From assembly GCA_016716475.1 (NCBI GenBank), contig JADJWG010000002.1:620001-684000 (forward strand): 64,000 nucleotides of DNA, read 5' to 3'. The translations under genes were made by a program, and so were the position numbers. The notes below the pieces were generated by a model that made no database searches, had not been told where the DNA came from, and saw nothing but the letters and a program-made list of their open reading frames with translations. Shown piece after piece: positions 44,891 through 53,647 of the stretch (its first letter is position 1; each line of letters opens with the position of its first letter). This DNA comes from Phycisphaerales bacterium (GTDB taxonomy: Bacteria > Planctomycetota > Phycisphaerae > UBA1845 > Fen-1342).

Positions 44891-47704
44891 TCAGGGCACT
44901 GCGACAAGTTGGTCGAGTTTGCGCGGACCGCCGATCTCCTGCACACCGGTCCAGAGCTGCTGTCCTGCGAGGTCGCGTGCGGCCGGGAAGCGGTACCGTT
45001 GCAAGCGTCGGATCCCGGGTGAGACGTTCAGGAGTACACCCTCCTGAAGGGCGAAGCGTGGGGCTTGGCAGAACGTGTTGAAACTCACCGGCTGGGAGGT
45101 GCGATTCTCCAGCGACTGTTCGATTATCAACGTGTCGCCCTCCCACCACGCGGTGGAGACGATGTCGAGGTCCGTCAGCCCAATCTCGATCGGTACGTCG
45201 AAGTGCAGGGCGGCCGTGTGCGGCCGCTCGATGAGTAATGCCACGTGCAGGTTGCGGGTCTCGGCGACCTGCCGGGGTGGAATCGCAAACGTGAGGGGCT
45301 GCTCAAAGGCCGCGCCCGGCGGGACGGAGATCCGCAGCGGGGCAGGTTCGACCTGCCAGCCCTCGGGCGCGGTCAGCTCGATCTGTGCCTGCAGCGCCTC
45401 GCGCCAGGGATTGCGGAGTCGCAGTACGGGCCGGGTCGCGGGGTCGTGCAGTTGCAGAAAGGAGGGCTGCACCGCGAAGCTATGGTGCAACCAGAGCAAG
45501 GGGGCATCCACGCCCGTCAGCAACAACGGCTCCGGTGCAACCGGCACCCGAACACGGTCCCCATCGTAGGACAACGCGGGTGAACTGCCGTCGAGCGCGG
45601 TCGCCCGTGTGCTTGCGCCGAGATAAAGGTCCAGCGGCGGGGTGGTGCCCGTTTCGTCCCAGGTCCAAACCGCGAGTGTATAGGAGTCTTCGCCTTCGAA
45701 TAGCACGGCCACGGTTGCGGGCTCGAAGTGGAAGGTGTCGATGGCGCGCCGGCCGGAAAGCTCGTGAAGTAGGGTGCGCAACGGAATGTAGCGAATCGTG
45801 GGCTGCCACGCGCCGCGTCCGGACGTATGCACGTACTCGAATGGGGCGGGCACGAAAAGCCGATCGGGTTGCGCCGTTGCGGCGAGCACAACGCGCCGTG
45901 CCAGATCGATGACCTGGGCACGCGGGTCGAGATTAGTCGGCGCGTCGATGTGGAGCCAGAAAGCCGGGCTGCGCCCACTCTCGGCGGTCGGCAGGGCACC
46001 GCCCGCGGCGATCCATGGCGCGAGGTGCCACGGGACTAGGTGCGCGGGGACATCGCCCGGCAGCCAGAACGAAAACGCGAAGGGTCGCAGGGAAGGTACA
46101 TCGAGTGAAGTCCACGGGTCGGTGACGGGTTCGGGCGCAGTGCCGACTTCCGCCTCGAACAGCGTGCCGGCGTCGCCCAAGTCGAAGATGGCGCGCGGCA
46201 CGACCAACTGGGGAATGGTCACGAAACGCCGCAGTCGCTCGCGGAGTTCCATCAGGGCGGCAGGGGTCCAGGCGCGCGGTCCGTCCAGCTCGCCGGACTC
46301 TTCCCCGAGCTGCCAGGCCGTGATCAACCCGCCAAAGCGCGCGAAAACCGGCCCGACCCGCTCGATCCAGCGCGGATCCTCAAGTAACAGACCATAGGTC
46401 GCGGGGCGCTGCGCGGAGGTCATCGCCGGGTGTCCGGCGAGGAGGACTCCGGTGGTCTCGATTTGCGCGAGCGCGAGCTCCCGTGTCAGTTCATGGGCGC
46501 GCGCCAGGTATTCACTCTCAATGTCGTCCGCCGCTGTCCCGGAAGTCGTCAGTCCGACTTTCACCGCTCCGCCACCCAGCGTCGTGACGAGGTCGACGGC
46601 ACCTGCCGCGGTTGCATCCGGCCAGCAGCCGAGATTGATACCCAACTCGGGGTAACGCACCCGCCGCTCGAAGCGGAGGGGCAAGACCGCGAAGCGCAGC
46701 TCCCGCTGCAACAGCTTGTCGGTGGCTCCTGCCACCAGTGTGGCCCGGGCCGTGTACAGCCCGGGTGCCAGTTCCGGCAGCGGCTGCTCGAAGGTGGCAT
46801 GTTCCTGGGCTGCCAGCGGAAACCGCTCGAGCGCGATCCGCGCGCTATCCTGATCGAACAGCTCGTAGACCGTTTCCACCTTCGTGAGAGTCGTGTTGTA
46901 CACCTCGATGATGCATGCTTCCGGTCTGCCCGCGTGCACGAGCCCGCCCGGATGCGTGTGCAGCAGGCGGACGCGTGGCACACGCACTAGCGCGAGGTCG
47001 TCGAACCACACTGCGGCATCAACTTCCTGCCTGACAATCGGAGCGGGGATGTGGGCAGACGTCTCGTCGAGAGCCGTATCCTGCAGCAACCAGAGTTCCA
47101 CCTGGAGGTGTACGGCGCGCGGATCATCCACCGTGACGGGGATTTCGAACCGCTGCCACGGCTCATCAGGCGCGTCGGGCGTGCGCGAACGAAGGCGTGC
47201 ACTGACGCAGCGGGTGGCTTCAATCGGCGTGCCGGTGTCGTCGATCTGCACGCACAGAACCAGCGCACTGGCATACTCGAGTCCGACGGCCCGCAGGTAC
47301 CCCTCCAGCAGATAATCTGACCCGGGCACGAGCGGCAGGTCGTTGTGAACGTAGCGCCAGGCGATGTTCCCACCGCGCAGTTGCAGGCCGAAGGAAGGGG
47401 GCGCCCGGTGGCCGGTGGTTTCGTCCAGGAATCCATCGGTCAACCCCGCGGCGAAACGCGGAAAGCCCGGTCCCGTCAGTGGCTGCCAGTACATCGGCGT
47501 CCGACCGAAGTTGCCCAGCGGCCGCTCGTCGAAGTCGAATAACTTCACCTGCCGGTAGTGCTGGCCGCGCCAGGCCGCTGTGCTGAGGTCTGATTCGCCG
47601 GCTTGTCCGGCGGCCAGCGCAGTGATTGCGCCCACGGCTGCCAGCGCAACGAGCCGGCCCGCCGCGCCACGTCGAGTCGAGGGCGCGCGGAACGAGCGTG
47701 TCAT
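44891..47704 (-). CDS. Large secreted glycosidase-like protein of unknown function
   Basis: About 937 residues. The ATG at 47704 has GGAG close by and a signal peptide ('GRLVALAAVGAITALAAG'). The N-terminus resembles a carbohydrate-binding sandwich ('RQVKLFDFDERPLGNFGRTP', 'GSDYLLEGYLRAVGLEYASA'), followed by an Ig-like part and a barrel-like region ('RYPELGINLGCWPDATAAGA', 'FARFGGLITAWQLGEESGEL') that recalls GH42/GH5-type folds but shows no sure catalytic pair. Two Ig-like segments complete the C-terminus. It lies between bamA and the RicT-like gene, in the same orientation, and shares overall layout with the protein at 36627-39611. Role inferred only as envelope glycan-related. Confidence 0.72.
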   Translation of the reverse strand: MTRSFRAPSTRRGAAGRLVALAAVGAITALAAGQAGESDLSTAAWRGQHYRQVKLFDFDERPLGNFGRTPMYWQPLTGPGFPRFAAGLTDGFLDETTGHRAPPSFGLQLRGGNIAWRYVHNDLPLVPGSDYLLEGYLRAVGLEYASALVLCVQIDDTGTPIEATRCVSARLRSRTPDAPDEPWQRFEIPVTVDDPRAVHLQVELWLLQDTALDETSAHIPAPIVRQEVDAAVWFDDLALVRVPRVRLLHTHPGGLVHAGRPEACIIEVYNTTLTKVETVYELFDQDSARIALERFPLAAQEHATFEQPLPELAPGLYTARATLVAGATDKLLQRELRFAVLPLRFERRVRYPELGINLGCWPDATAAGAVDLVTTLGGGAVKVGLTTSGTAADDIESEYLARAHELTRELALAQIETTGVLLAGHPAMTSAQRPATYGLLLEDPRWIERVGPVFARFGGLITAWQLGEESGELDGPRAWTPAALMELRERLRRFVTIPQLVVPRAIFDLGDAGTLFEAEVGTAPEPVTDPWTSLDVPSLRPFAFSFWLPGDVPAHLVPWHLAPWIAAGGALPTAESGRSPAFWLHIDAPTNLDPRAQVIDLARRVVLAATAQPDRLFVPAPFEYVHTSGRGAWQPTIRYIPLRTLLHELSGRRAIDTFHFEPATVAVLFEGEDSYTLAVWTWDETGTTPPLDLYLGASTRATALDGSSPALSYDGDRVRVPVAPEPLLLTGVDAPLLWLHHSFAVQPSFLQLHDPATRPVLRLRNPWREALQAQIELTAPEGWQVEPAPLRISVPPGAAFEQPLTFAIPPRQVAETRNLHVALLIERPHTAALHFDVPIEIGLTDLDIVSTAWWEGDTLIIEQSLENRTSQPVSFNTFCQAPRFALQEGVLLNVSPGIRRLQRYRFPAARDLAGQQLWTGVQEIGGPRKLDQLVAVP

Positions 47705-47782
47705 GGTGCTCCGGCAGTGGTTATCGGTGGGCAGAGGGGCCCGGTTGAGCGGGGTCGTCAGACGGCCCCGCACGGGGCGGTG

Positions 47783-50146
47783 TCAGAACGAGGCGCCGAA
47801 GGCGAAATTGAAGACCTGGGTATTGTCGTCGCCCTGTTTGATCAGCGGGAAACCGAAGTCAAACACGATTGGTACCGGTCCGAAGAAGTCCACCTGCAAG
47901 CGCACGCCGAAGCCGGCCGCCACGCGCCAGGCGGAAATGCCGAAGCCCTCCTCGACCGTGCCCATGTCCACGAAAGTTACACCGCGCAGGTTCTGGCCAT
48001 ACAGCGGGAAGGAGTACTCCGCCCCGGTGAGGACGATGAAGTTGCCACCGATCGCGTTCTTGTAAACACCATTGCGAGGAGAGATGCCGCGATACGCGAA
48101 TCCGCGGAGCGACCCAAAGCCGCCCGCGTAGTACGCCTCGAACATGGGGTAATCACCGAAGATGTACGCCACGTCCGCCCGCACGGCCAGCACACTCTTG
48201 CGATCGAGGATGTCGGTTTGCAGCGTCTTGTACCACGCTGCGCTGAAAGAGGGCTTGCTGAAGGTGAAGTCACCACCCAGCAGTCCCGCCTGCTCCCATG
48301 CGAAGCTCAGGCGGTACCCCTCGGTCGGGAACAAGCGGCTGTCGGTCTGGTCACGGACGATCGCCCCCTTCAGCGTCGCGAGCGTGTGGTCACCGCGCTG
48401 CTCACGGATCTGCCGCGCCGCGAAGACGTCGACATCCATGATGTCGATCAGCTCGAACCGTGTCGAACCCTCGATGGCCCAGCCGTCGAGAAAGCCGCCG
48501 TCGAAACGCCGACTCAACGCCAGACTCAGGCCAAGTCGTTGTTCGTCGTAGCCGTCGCGACCACGCTGGAACAGGTAGGCCGACGAGTCGAACCGGATGC
48601 GCTGATCGAAGAGGTACGGCTCGGTGAAGGAGATGCGAAAGCGCGTGAGCTCGGTGCCGGGTTCAAATTGGATCAGCAGGCGCTGTCCGTCACCTTTGAA
48701 CGACCGGCCGCGGAAGAATTCTCCCCAGGTACGTGGTACGGCGAAGAGATCGAAGTTCCGGTTGTCCAGCGAGATCGACCCGACCAGGCCGCTGTCGGTG
48801 CTGACGCCGAAGCCGACGAGGAACTGCGTCGTCTCGGTCTCCTCGATCGTCACAAGGGCCTCGCGTGTATCGTCGATCGGTTCGAGCGGCACGATCTCGA
48901 TGCTTTCCGGGCGGAAGAGCCCCGTCTCGCGGAGGCGCTGCGTTGCGCGGCGCACCTCGTTCGTGTTGTAGAACTGCCCGGGATAAAAGCGCAGCTCGCG
49001 TCGGACAACCTCGTCCTTGGTCTGAAGATTCCCCCGGATCGTGATACGCCCGAACCGATACTGCTCGTCCTCATCGATATCGTACCGCAGGACGACCAGA
49101 CCTGGTTCTTCGAGATAATCGAAGGTGGTCTGGATCCGGGCATCGATGTAGCCGTTCCCGCCGTACAGGTCGCGCAGCCGCTCCGTGTCGCGGCGGACCA
49201 GCTCGTTGCGGGCGGGGCGCCCCGGCAGCAACTCCATCTCTTCACGCAGCCGCGTGGTGCTGAAGACTTCGTTGCCGCGTACCACGATGTCCTGCACGGT
49301 GTAGCGCGGACCCTCTTCCATGACGAAGATGAGCCGTACATCCGCCCGCGCGATCTCGTCGAAATCGAGCCGGTAGCCCACGCGGGCATCCAGGTAGCCC
49401 TCGTCACGGTAGAGCTGCTGCAGTGCGAGGGTGTCGCGCTCGGCCTGGTCCTCGTCGAGCGCACCAGCTCGGAAGATCCAGATGTACGTCTGCGACTGCA
49501 CCAAGGCCCGCAGGCGGCGCGTGCCCAAGGCGCGGTTGCCTTCGAAGTCAATGTCACGCACGCGCACGCGCGGTCCTTCGGTGATCCGGTAGATCACCCG
49601 GCCCTCGGACTGCAGCGCCAGCTCGTCGATCGTGACCGTCGCGTAGTAATAGCCCGCCTGGCGGTACTTCTGGAGAATGTCCTCGCGACCCCGGTTGACC
49701 TCCCACGCATCCAAGGGCGTATTCGGGACCGGCGTGAGCTCGAACAGCTCCTTGTCCTCGAAGCGCTTGTTCCCTTCCAGTTCGACCGCGAGCACCGCCG
49801 GCTTCTCTCGGACGTTGTAGCGCACTACGGCCTTCCCCTCTTCCACCGCGGTGGTGGCGAAGGCCGCGAGGAATTTCCGCGATTGCAGCAGTGCCCGAAC
49901 ATCGTCCGCGACCTGCCCGCGGTTCAGCGGCTGGTCTGGGCGGGTTCGCACCAGTCGGCGTACGAATCCTTCCGAGATCGTCTCCAGACCGAGGAAATCC
50001 ACCCTTCCGACGGTCATGCCCTCAGGGGCTTCGGACTCCTGTGCTGCAGCCGTAACCGCGCCGGCTACACCGACCAGGAGCACCCACCCCGCGAGGACTC
50101 CGTACGCCCACCGCTCCGCGGATTCGAGTCGCGCTGACGCTGCCAC
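47783..50146 (-). CDS. bamA: Outer membrane protein assembly factor BamA
   Basis: About 787 residues. A signal peptide is followed by five POTRA-like repeats (for example 'VGRVDFLGLETISEGFVRRL', 'VELEGNKRFEDKELFEL', 'VRDIDFEGNRALGTRRLRAL', 'VQDIVVRGNEVFSTTRLREE', 'FGRITIRGNLQTKDEVVRRE') and a 16-strand-type barrel containing the lid-lock motif region 'GGFGSLRGFAYRG'. It ends in Phe as outer-membrane barrels usually do. BamA inserts outer-membrane proteins and is evidence for a diderm envelope. The start is either TTG 50149 or GTG 50146; GAGG stands eight bases before GTG 50146, so I prefer it. The GATase gene is read divergently. Confidence 0.95.
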   Translation of the reverse strand: MAASARLESAERWAYGVLAGWVLLVGVAGAVTAAAQESEAPEGMTVGRVDFLGLETISEGFVRRLVRTRPDQPLNRGQVADDVRALLQSRKFLAAFATTAVEEGKAVVRYNVREKPAVLAVELEGNKRFEDKELFELTPVPNTPLDAWEVNRGREDILQKYRQAGYYYATVTIDELALQSEGRVIYRITEGPRVRVRDIDFEGNRALGTRRLRALVQSQTYIWIFRAGALDEDQAERDTLALQQLYRDEGYLDARVGYRLDFDEIARADVRLIFVMEEGPRYTVQDIVVRGNEVFSTTRLREEMELLPGRPARNELVRRDTERLRDLYGGNGYIDARIQTTFDYLEEPGLVVLRYDIDEDEQYRFGRITIRGNLQTKDEVVRRELRFYPGQFYNTNEVRRATQRLRETGLFRPESIEIVPLEPIDDTREALVTIEETETTQFLVGFGVSTDSGLVGSISLDNRNFDLFAVPRTWGEFFRGRSFKGDGQRLLIQFEPGTELTRFRISFTEPYLFDQRIRFDSSAYLFQRGRDGYDEQRLGLSLALSRRFDGGFLDGWAIEGSTRFELIDIMDVDVFAARQIREQRGDHTLATLKGAIVRDQTDSRLFPTEGYRLSFAWEQAGLLGGDFTFSKPSFSAAWYKTLQTDILDRKSVLAVRADVAYIFGDYPMFEAYYAGGFGSLRGFAYRGISPRNGVYKNAIGGNFIVLTGAEYSFPLYGQNLRGVTFVDMGTVEEGFGISAWRVAAGFGVRLQVDFFGPVPIVFDFGFPLIKQGDDNTQVFNFAFGASF

Positions 50147-50330
50147 CAACAGAACCTCGCTTCCGTCCCGGCGACCGAGGGGCCGCCGCAGGAATGGGAG
50201 GGTACCCCGGGCCGGGAAGGCCGGGGACCGCGCCGAAACCGCGCGTTACTATAGCGGCACCCGCGCGCGGTGCAACGGCCGGCGTGAACCGGGTCCGCCC
50301 GCGGGGCAGGCCGCAGCGAAAGGACCGTCC

Positions 50331-51080
50331 GTGCGCCCTATCATCGGGATCAACTGCAGCTTTGGGTTCGATCATGACGCCGATCCGCCACGTGCGCGTG
50401 CCACGCTCAGCGCGGCCTACAGCGATGCGGTCTTGGCCGCGGGGGGGCTGCCGGTATTATTCCCGGTGCTGCTCGAGCCGGACACGGCACTGCTCGACGA
50501 ATTGCTCGCGCGTGTCGATGCCATCGTATTGACGGGGGGCTACGACCTCGATCCGCGCCACTACGGCGAGAACCCCCATTCGCAGACCGAAACGATGCAT
50601 CCGCGCCGTGAAGCGTTCGACCTTGCGCTCATCCACCGCCTCGAAGAGTTGCGCAAGCCGACGCTCGCCATCTGCCTCGGCTTTCAGATGTTGCATGTGC
50701 TTCGCGGGGGCAAGCTCGTTCAGCACATCGACGATCTGCCTACGCAACCGCGCATCGTCCACCACCTCCCGCGGGAGCAGAGCGCCTTCCACGAGGTGCA
50801 GATCGCGCCGGAGTCACTCCTGGCGGAGATCGTGGGGATGTCCGTGCTCGAGGTGAACAGCCGTCACCACCAGGCGGTTGCGCCGCTGCACCAGGGAAGC
50901 AACTTGCGCGCGGTTGCGCACGCGCGCGATGGCCTCGTCGAAGCGTCAGAAGATACGCGCGACGGCCGCTTTCTGCTCGCTGTGCAGTGGCACCCCGAGA
51001 ACCTGATCGACCGCTGGCCGCACCGACGGCTTTTCGAGGCCGTAGTCGCCGCGGCTGGCGGCCGAGGAATCCGATCGTGA
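50331..51080 (+). CDS. Class I glutamine amidotransferase-like hydrolase (gamma-glutamyl-GABA hydrolase family)
   Basis: 249 residues of the peptidase C26/PuuD type. The nucleophile Cys is in 'PTLAICLGFQMLHVLRGG', the oxyanion segment in 'DAIVLTGGYDLDPRHYGE', and the catalytic His-x-Glu in 'LLAVQWHPENL'. Family members cleave gamma-glutamyl compounds such as gamma-glutamyl-GABA in putrescine breakdown; no other putrescine genes are here, so the substrate is uncertain. The GTG at 50331 follows AAAGGA by six bases, and the family normally begins with 'PIIGIN'. Convergent with the B12-reactivation gene. Confidence 0.9.
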   Translation: MRPIIGINCSFGFDHDADPPRARATLSAAYSDAVLAAGGLPVLFPVLLEPDTALLDELLARVDAIVLTGGYDLDPRHYGENPHSQTETMHPRREAFDLALIHRLEELRKPTLAICLGFQMLHVLRGGKLVQHIDDLPTQPRIVHHLPREQSAFHEVQIAPESLLAEIVGMSVLEVNSRHHQAVAPLHQGSNLRAVAHARDGLVEASEDTRDGRFLLAVQWHPENLIDRWPHRRLFEAVVAAAGGRGIRS

Positions 51081-51099
51081 GCGCGGGCGGGTGGCGCGG

Positions 51100-51897
51100 T
51101 CACTGAGACGGCAGACAAGTGTCGCCGATGGCGCCCTGTGCCTGGCACGAACCCGGCGGAAGCCCCACGAACGCCGCCCGGCGCTGCATGCAATCGTCCA
51201 GGTCGCACCGTTCACAGGGATAGCCGCCCGGACCGACCAACTCGCGCGGTCCGAGCCCGATCAGCCCGGAGACGGACTTGATCGGGATCATCAGGCAACT
51301 TGGCTTGAGGCGGACGTTGATTTCTGCGGCCGGCAGTGATCTGAAAAGGGGCACCTGTTCCCGCACCGACATGCCGCAATAGCCGGGGCTGTAGCGCGGG
51401 GTGATCGCGAGTCCCACCGCGTGCGCGTAGGTCTGCACTTCCGTCTGTACCCGTTCAGCACAGGCCTCGGCACTCTCGGAGGCGATCGCGTCGACGATTG
51501 TGGCAGGCATGACCTTGCCGGCACGCATCCAGCGGTGGCTGAGTCTTTCTAGCCCGGAGCCGACGGTGACGATGAAGGTGGCGATCTTGACCGAGTGTTT
51601 GAGGAATGCGCCGACGGCCCCGTGAAAGACCACGCCGTTTGACAGGGCGATGTGGCCGGGCTTCAGTTCGACGACGTCGTCCACGCGGAAAACCGCCCGT
51701 GGGCGCATCAATCGCGGCAGTTCCGCCAGCAGCTTGTCGAGCAGGTCGAACCAGCGCTGATGTCGTTCGCGCCCCGGTTGCAGTCCGACGAGGCGGGCGA
51801 TCTGGCCGCGATCGGGGGTGACCTCATCAAAGCGGACGAGGCGCGGCGCACCGTTCTGGGCGGTGGCGTTGGGGCTGTGGTGGTGGGGGGGCAGCAT
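51100..51897 (-). CDS. Vitamin B12-dependent methionine synthase activation-domain protein
   Basis: 265 residues. The C-terminal half matches the MetH reactivation fold: 'RYSPGYCGMSVREQVPLFRS' followed by 'LKPSCLMIPIKSVSGLIGLG'. In MetH this domain binds S-adenosylmethionine and re-methylates inactive cob(II)alamin. Free-standing forms occur next to corrinoid methyltransferases in acetogens. A cysteine cluster (Cys228-x2-Cys231-x4-Cys236, then Cys251) after the domain could hold a metal or Fe-S centre. The gene starts 52 bases after mtaB on the same strand, with GAGGAG before the ATG. It probably keeps the neighbouring corrinoid protein active. Confidence 0.88.
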   Translation of the reverse strand: MLPPHHHSPNATAQNGAPRLVRFDEVTPDRGQIARLVGLQPGRERHQRWFDLLDKLLAELPRLMRPRAVFRVDDVVELKPGHIALSNGVVFHGAVGAFLKHSVKIATFIVTVGSGLERLSHRWMRAGKVMPATIVDAIASESAEACAERVQTEVQTYAHAVGLAITPRYSPGYCGMSVREQVPLFRSLPAAEINVRLKPSCLMIPIKSVSGLIGLGPRELVGPGGYPCERCDLDDCMQRRAAFVGLPPGSCQAQGAIGDTCLPSQ

Positions 51898-51949
51898 ACG
51901 GCTCCTCGGTAGCGCGCGGCACCCGCGCCGGCCCGTCTCCGCTCAGATT

Positions 51950-53353
51950 CTAGGCCGAAAGATCGTAGGCCTCCGGGCTGTAAAGGGCGCCATACTTCGG
52001 TTGGATTTGGGCTTGGAGAGTCGCGGCATCCTCGGGCAGGGCGTCGAAGGCGGTCCGCAATTTGTCGTACCAGCGGGCCTCGCGCCCATCCATGCGGAGT
52101 GCTTCCGAGGCGCGGGCCTCGTCGAGCAACGCGAATGCCGTGCGTCCGGCCGCCAGCGCCCGACGATAAGGGTCGGTTTCGCTCGTAATCGCGGCGGCCA
52201 ATTTCAAGGTGGCCACAGGGGTCATGAGTGCGGCCTGGGCACTGTGCGGAGCATCGCTTTCAACATGCAGATCCCGCAGGGTCTTCTCGGTGCCGCGCTG
52301 CAGGGCCACATTGAAAAGTCGGCAGTCGTAAGCGAGCGATTCGAGTGAGGCGATCGGAGCCGGTCCGGATAGCAGTCGTACGTCGGCCACGGACTCGTTG
52401 CTCCAAAGGTCGCAGGCCGCGCCGGCAATGTTGCCGATGGGCGAGAGGTGTGCGCAAGTAGCGGAACGGCCCTCCATGCTGATCGGTACGCCGGCGATGG
52501 CCTTCATCACCGGACCCTCGTAAGCACAATCCTTCGACGGTCCCACGGCGCCGCGCTCGTACGCCACAAGACTCCGCACGCTGGACAGCGCCCGGACGAC
52601 GGCGGCAAGTGTATCCGGCAGCATTTTCTGGCCGACGAGCTGCATGGCGGTATTGGCGAAACCGCAGGCCGTGTCGCCGCCGGCCAGCACGTTGTGGGCA
52701 TTGCCGACTTCGACGAACTGGTCCCAGAGCCAGCTCATATCACGCGGGGCGAGCACGCCCAGGGCAAAGATGATCCCGGGAATGTCCCCGCGGGTGAGGG
52801 CGAGGTCGTGGACCTCTTTGCCGCCCGTGGATTCGATCGATAGGAAGTCCGCACCGCGCGCCGCACACTGCTCCAAAGAGGCGCGCATGTGGTCCCATGG
52901 TTCACCCTTGCGACGCGGCGGGGGCTTTTGCTCCTCACGCAGATCGACGATCGTAACGCGCAGCGCGGATTTGAGGCCAAAGGACTCCTGGGCTTGCCGG
53001 AGCTTCGTCGCGAGTAGTTCGGTCAACTCGGCACCCCATCCGGGCGTGGCGGTCATGGGCGGAAGCTGTTCAAACTCGACAACGAGGCCGGGCAACGCGA
53101 GGTCGTGTGCACGGCCAAGCAGGGCGTCCATGAGCTGCGAATAAATCTCCCGGATCTTGGGCCAGGTCTCTGACGTGATCGGCATGGGAGGAAGTGTGAA
53201 ATTTATCTCGGGGTACACCTCGCCGGCGCCAAGAGTGAGACCCGAACGCGTTCGCACGGGCTCTGGACAGCGTCCGAACATGAGAAGGTCGGCGGTCGCG
53301 AGCGCGGGCTTGCGATAGGTGCGGGTTTGAGCGTTGCGGGAGGTGGGAACCAT
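51950..53353 (-). CDS. mtaB: Methanol:corrinoid methyltransferase MtaB-like
   Basis: 467 residues. MtaB cleaves the C-O bond of methanol at a zinc site and methylates the corrinoid of MtaC. All three zinc ligands known from Methanosarcina MtaB (Glu164, Cys220, Cys269) have equivalents here: Glu174 in 'LSIESTGGKEV', Cys230 in 'GGDTACGFANTAM' and Cys276 in 'GAVGPSKDCAYEG'. The Glu-Cys spacing is identical (56). The following stretch 'KAIAGVPISMEGRSATCAH' and 'CDLWSNESV' also fit. It is followed by the reactivation gene and divergent from the mtaC-like gene. Substrate could be methanol or another small methylated alcohol/ether; methanol is the parsimonious reading. Confidence 0.9.
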   Translation of the reverse strand: MVPTSRNAQTRTYRKPALATADLLMFGRCPEPVRTRSGLTLGAGEVYPEINFTLPPMPITSETWPKIREIYSQLMDALLGRAHDLALPGLVVEFEQLPPMTATPGWGAELTELLATKLRQAQESFGLKSALRVTIVDLREEQKPPPRRKGEPWDHMRASLEQCAARGADFLSIESTGGKEVHDLALTRGDIPGIIFALGVLAPRDMSWLWDQFVEVGNAHNVLAGGDTACGFANTAMQLVGQKMLPDTLAAVVRALSSVRSLVAYERGAVGPSKDCAYEGPVMKAIAGVPISMEGRSATCAHLSPIGNIAGAACDLWSNESVADVRLLSGPAPIASLESLAYDCRLFNVALQRGTEKTLRDLHVESDAPHSAQAALMTPVATLKLAAAITSETDPYRRALAAGRTAFALLDEARASEALRMDGREARWYDKLRTAFDALPEDAATLQAQIQPKYGALYSPEAYDLSA

Positions 53354-53535
53354 GGCGCGGGCTCCGGATAAAAGGTTTCATTGTCGTCGGATTCGGAATG
53401 ATACCATGCCGGGGTGGGGTGGGGCGAGAGTTCATCCGCTAAAATGATAAAAATGTTCTCATGAGCGTGGCGGTGACCTTCAGCAAGGGCCGCAGAACAC
53501 TGTCAGTGGTCGCTTATCGGGAGAAGCTCACGGGA

Positions 53536-53559
53536 GCAGGATAAAACGGTTTATCCTGC
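53536..53559. promoter_or_regulatory. Perfect palindrome (possible operator) between mtaB and mtaC
   Basis: GCAGGATAAA (53536-53545) and TTTATCCTGC (53550-53559) are perfect 10-base inverted repeats with the spacer ACGG. It ends 3 bases before a -35-like TTGTAC. A partial copy, GGATAAAA, occurs at 53366-53373 just upstream of mtaB. This arrangement fits a binding site for a dimeric regulator that controls both divergent genes; it could alternatively be an RNA hairpin. No regulator gene is next to it. Confidence 0.55.
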
Positions 53560-53562
53560 CCC

Positions 53563-53592
53563 TTGTACCACCTACGGGACCTGCCATATACT
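53563..53592 (+). promoter_or_regulatory. Putative promoter of the mtaC-UroD unit
   Basis: TTGTAC (53563-53568), an 18-base spacer and TATACT (53587-53592) lie about 55 bases before the mtaC start codon. Match by eye. Confidence 0.5.
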
Positions 53593-53647
53593 AACGCATC
53601 CGAATATTCGACGCGACGTTGCGTCAATGGAACGTCTGGAGTCAACG

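Noticed and set aside
47603..50137. An 844-codon open frame on the plus strand opposite bamA
   Set aside because: It is the antisense shadow of bamA in high-GC DNA; the encoded protein is of low complexity in charge pattern and has no family, while bamA on the other strand has clear POTRA and barrel motifs.
53354..53647. Cobalamin riboswitch in front of mtaC
   Set aside because: I looked for the conserved B12-box-type elements and a large structured leader; the region holds a palindrome and promoter-like hexamers only.
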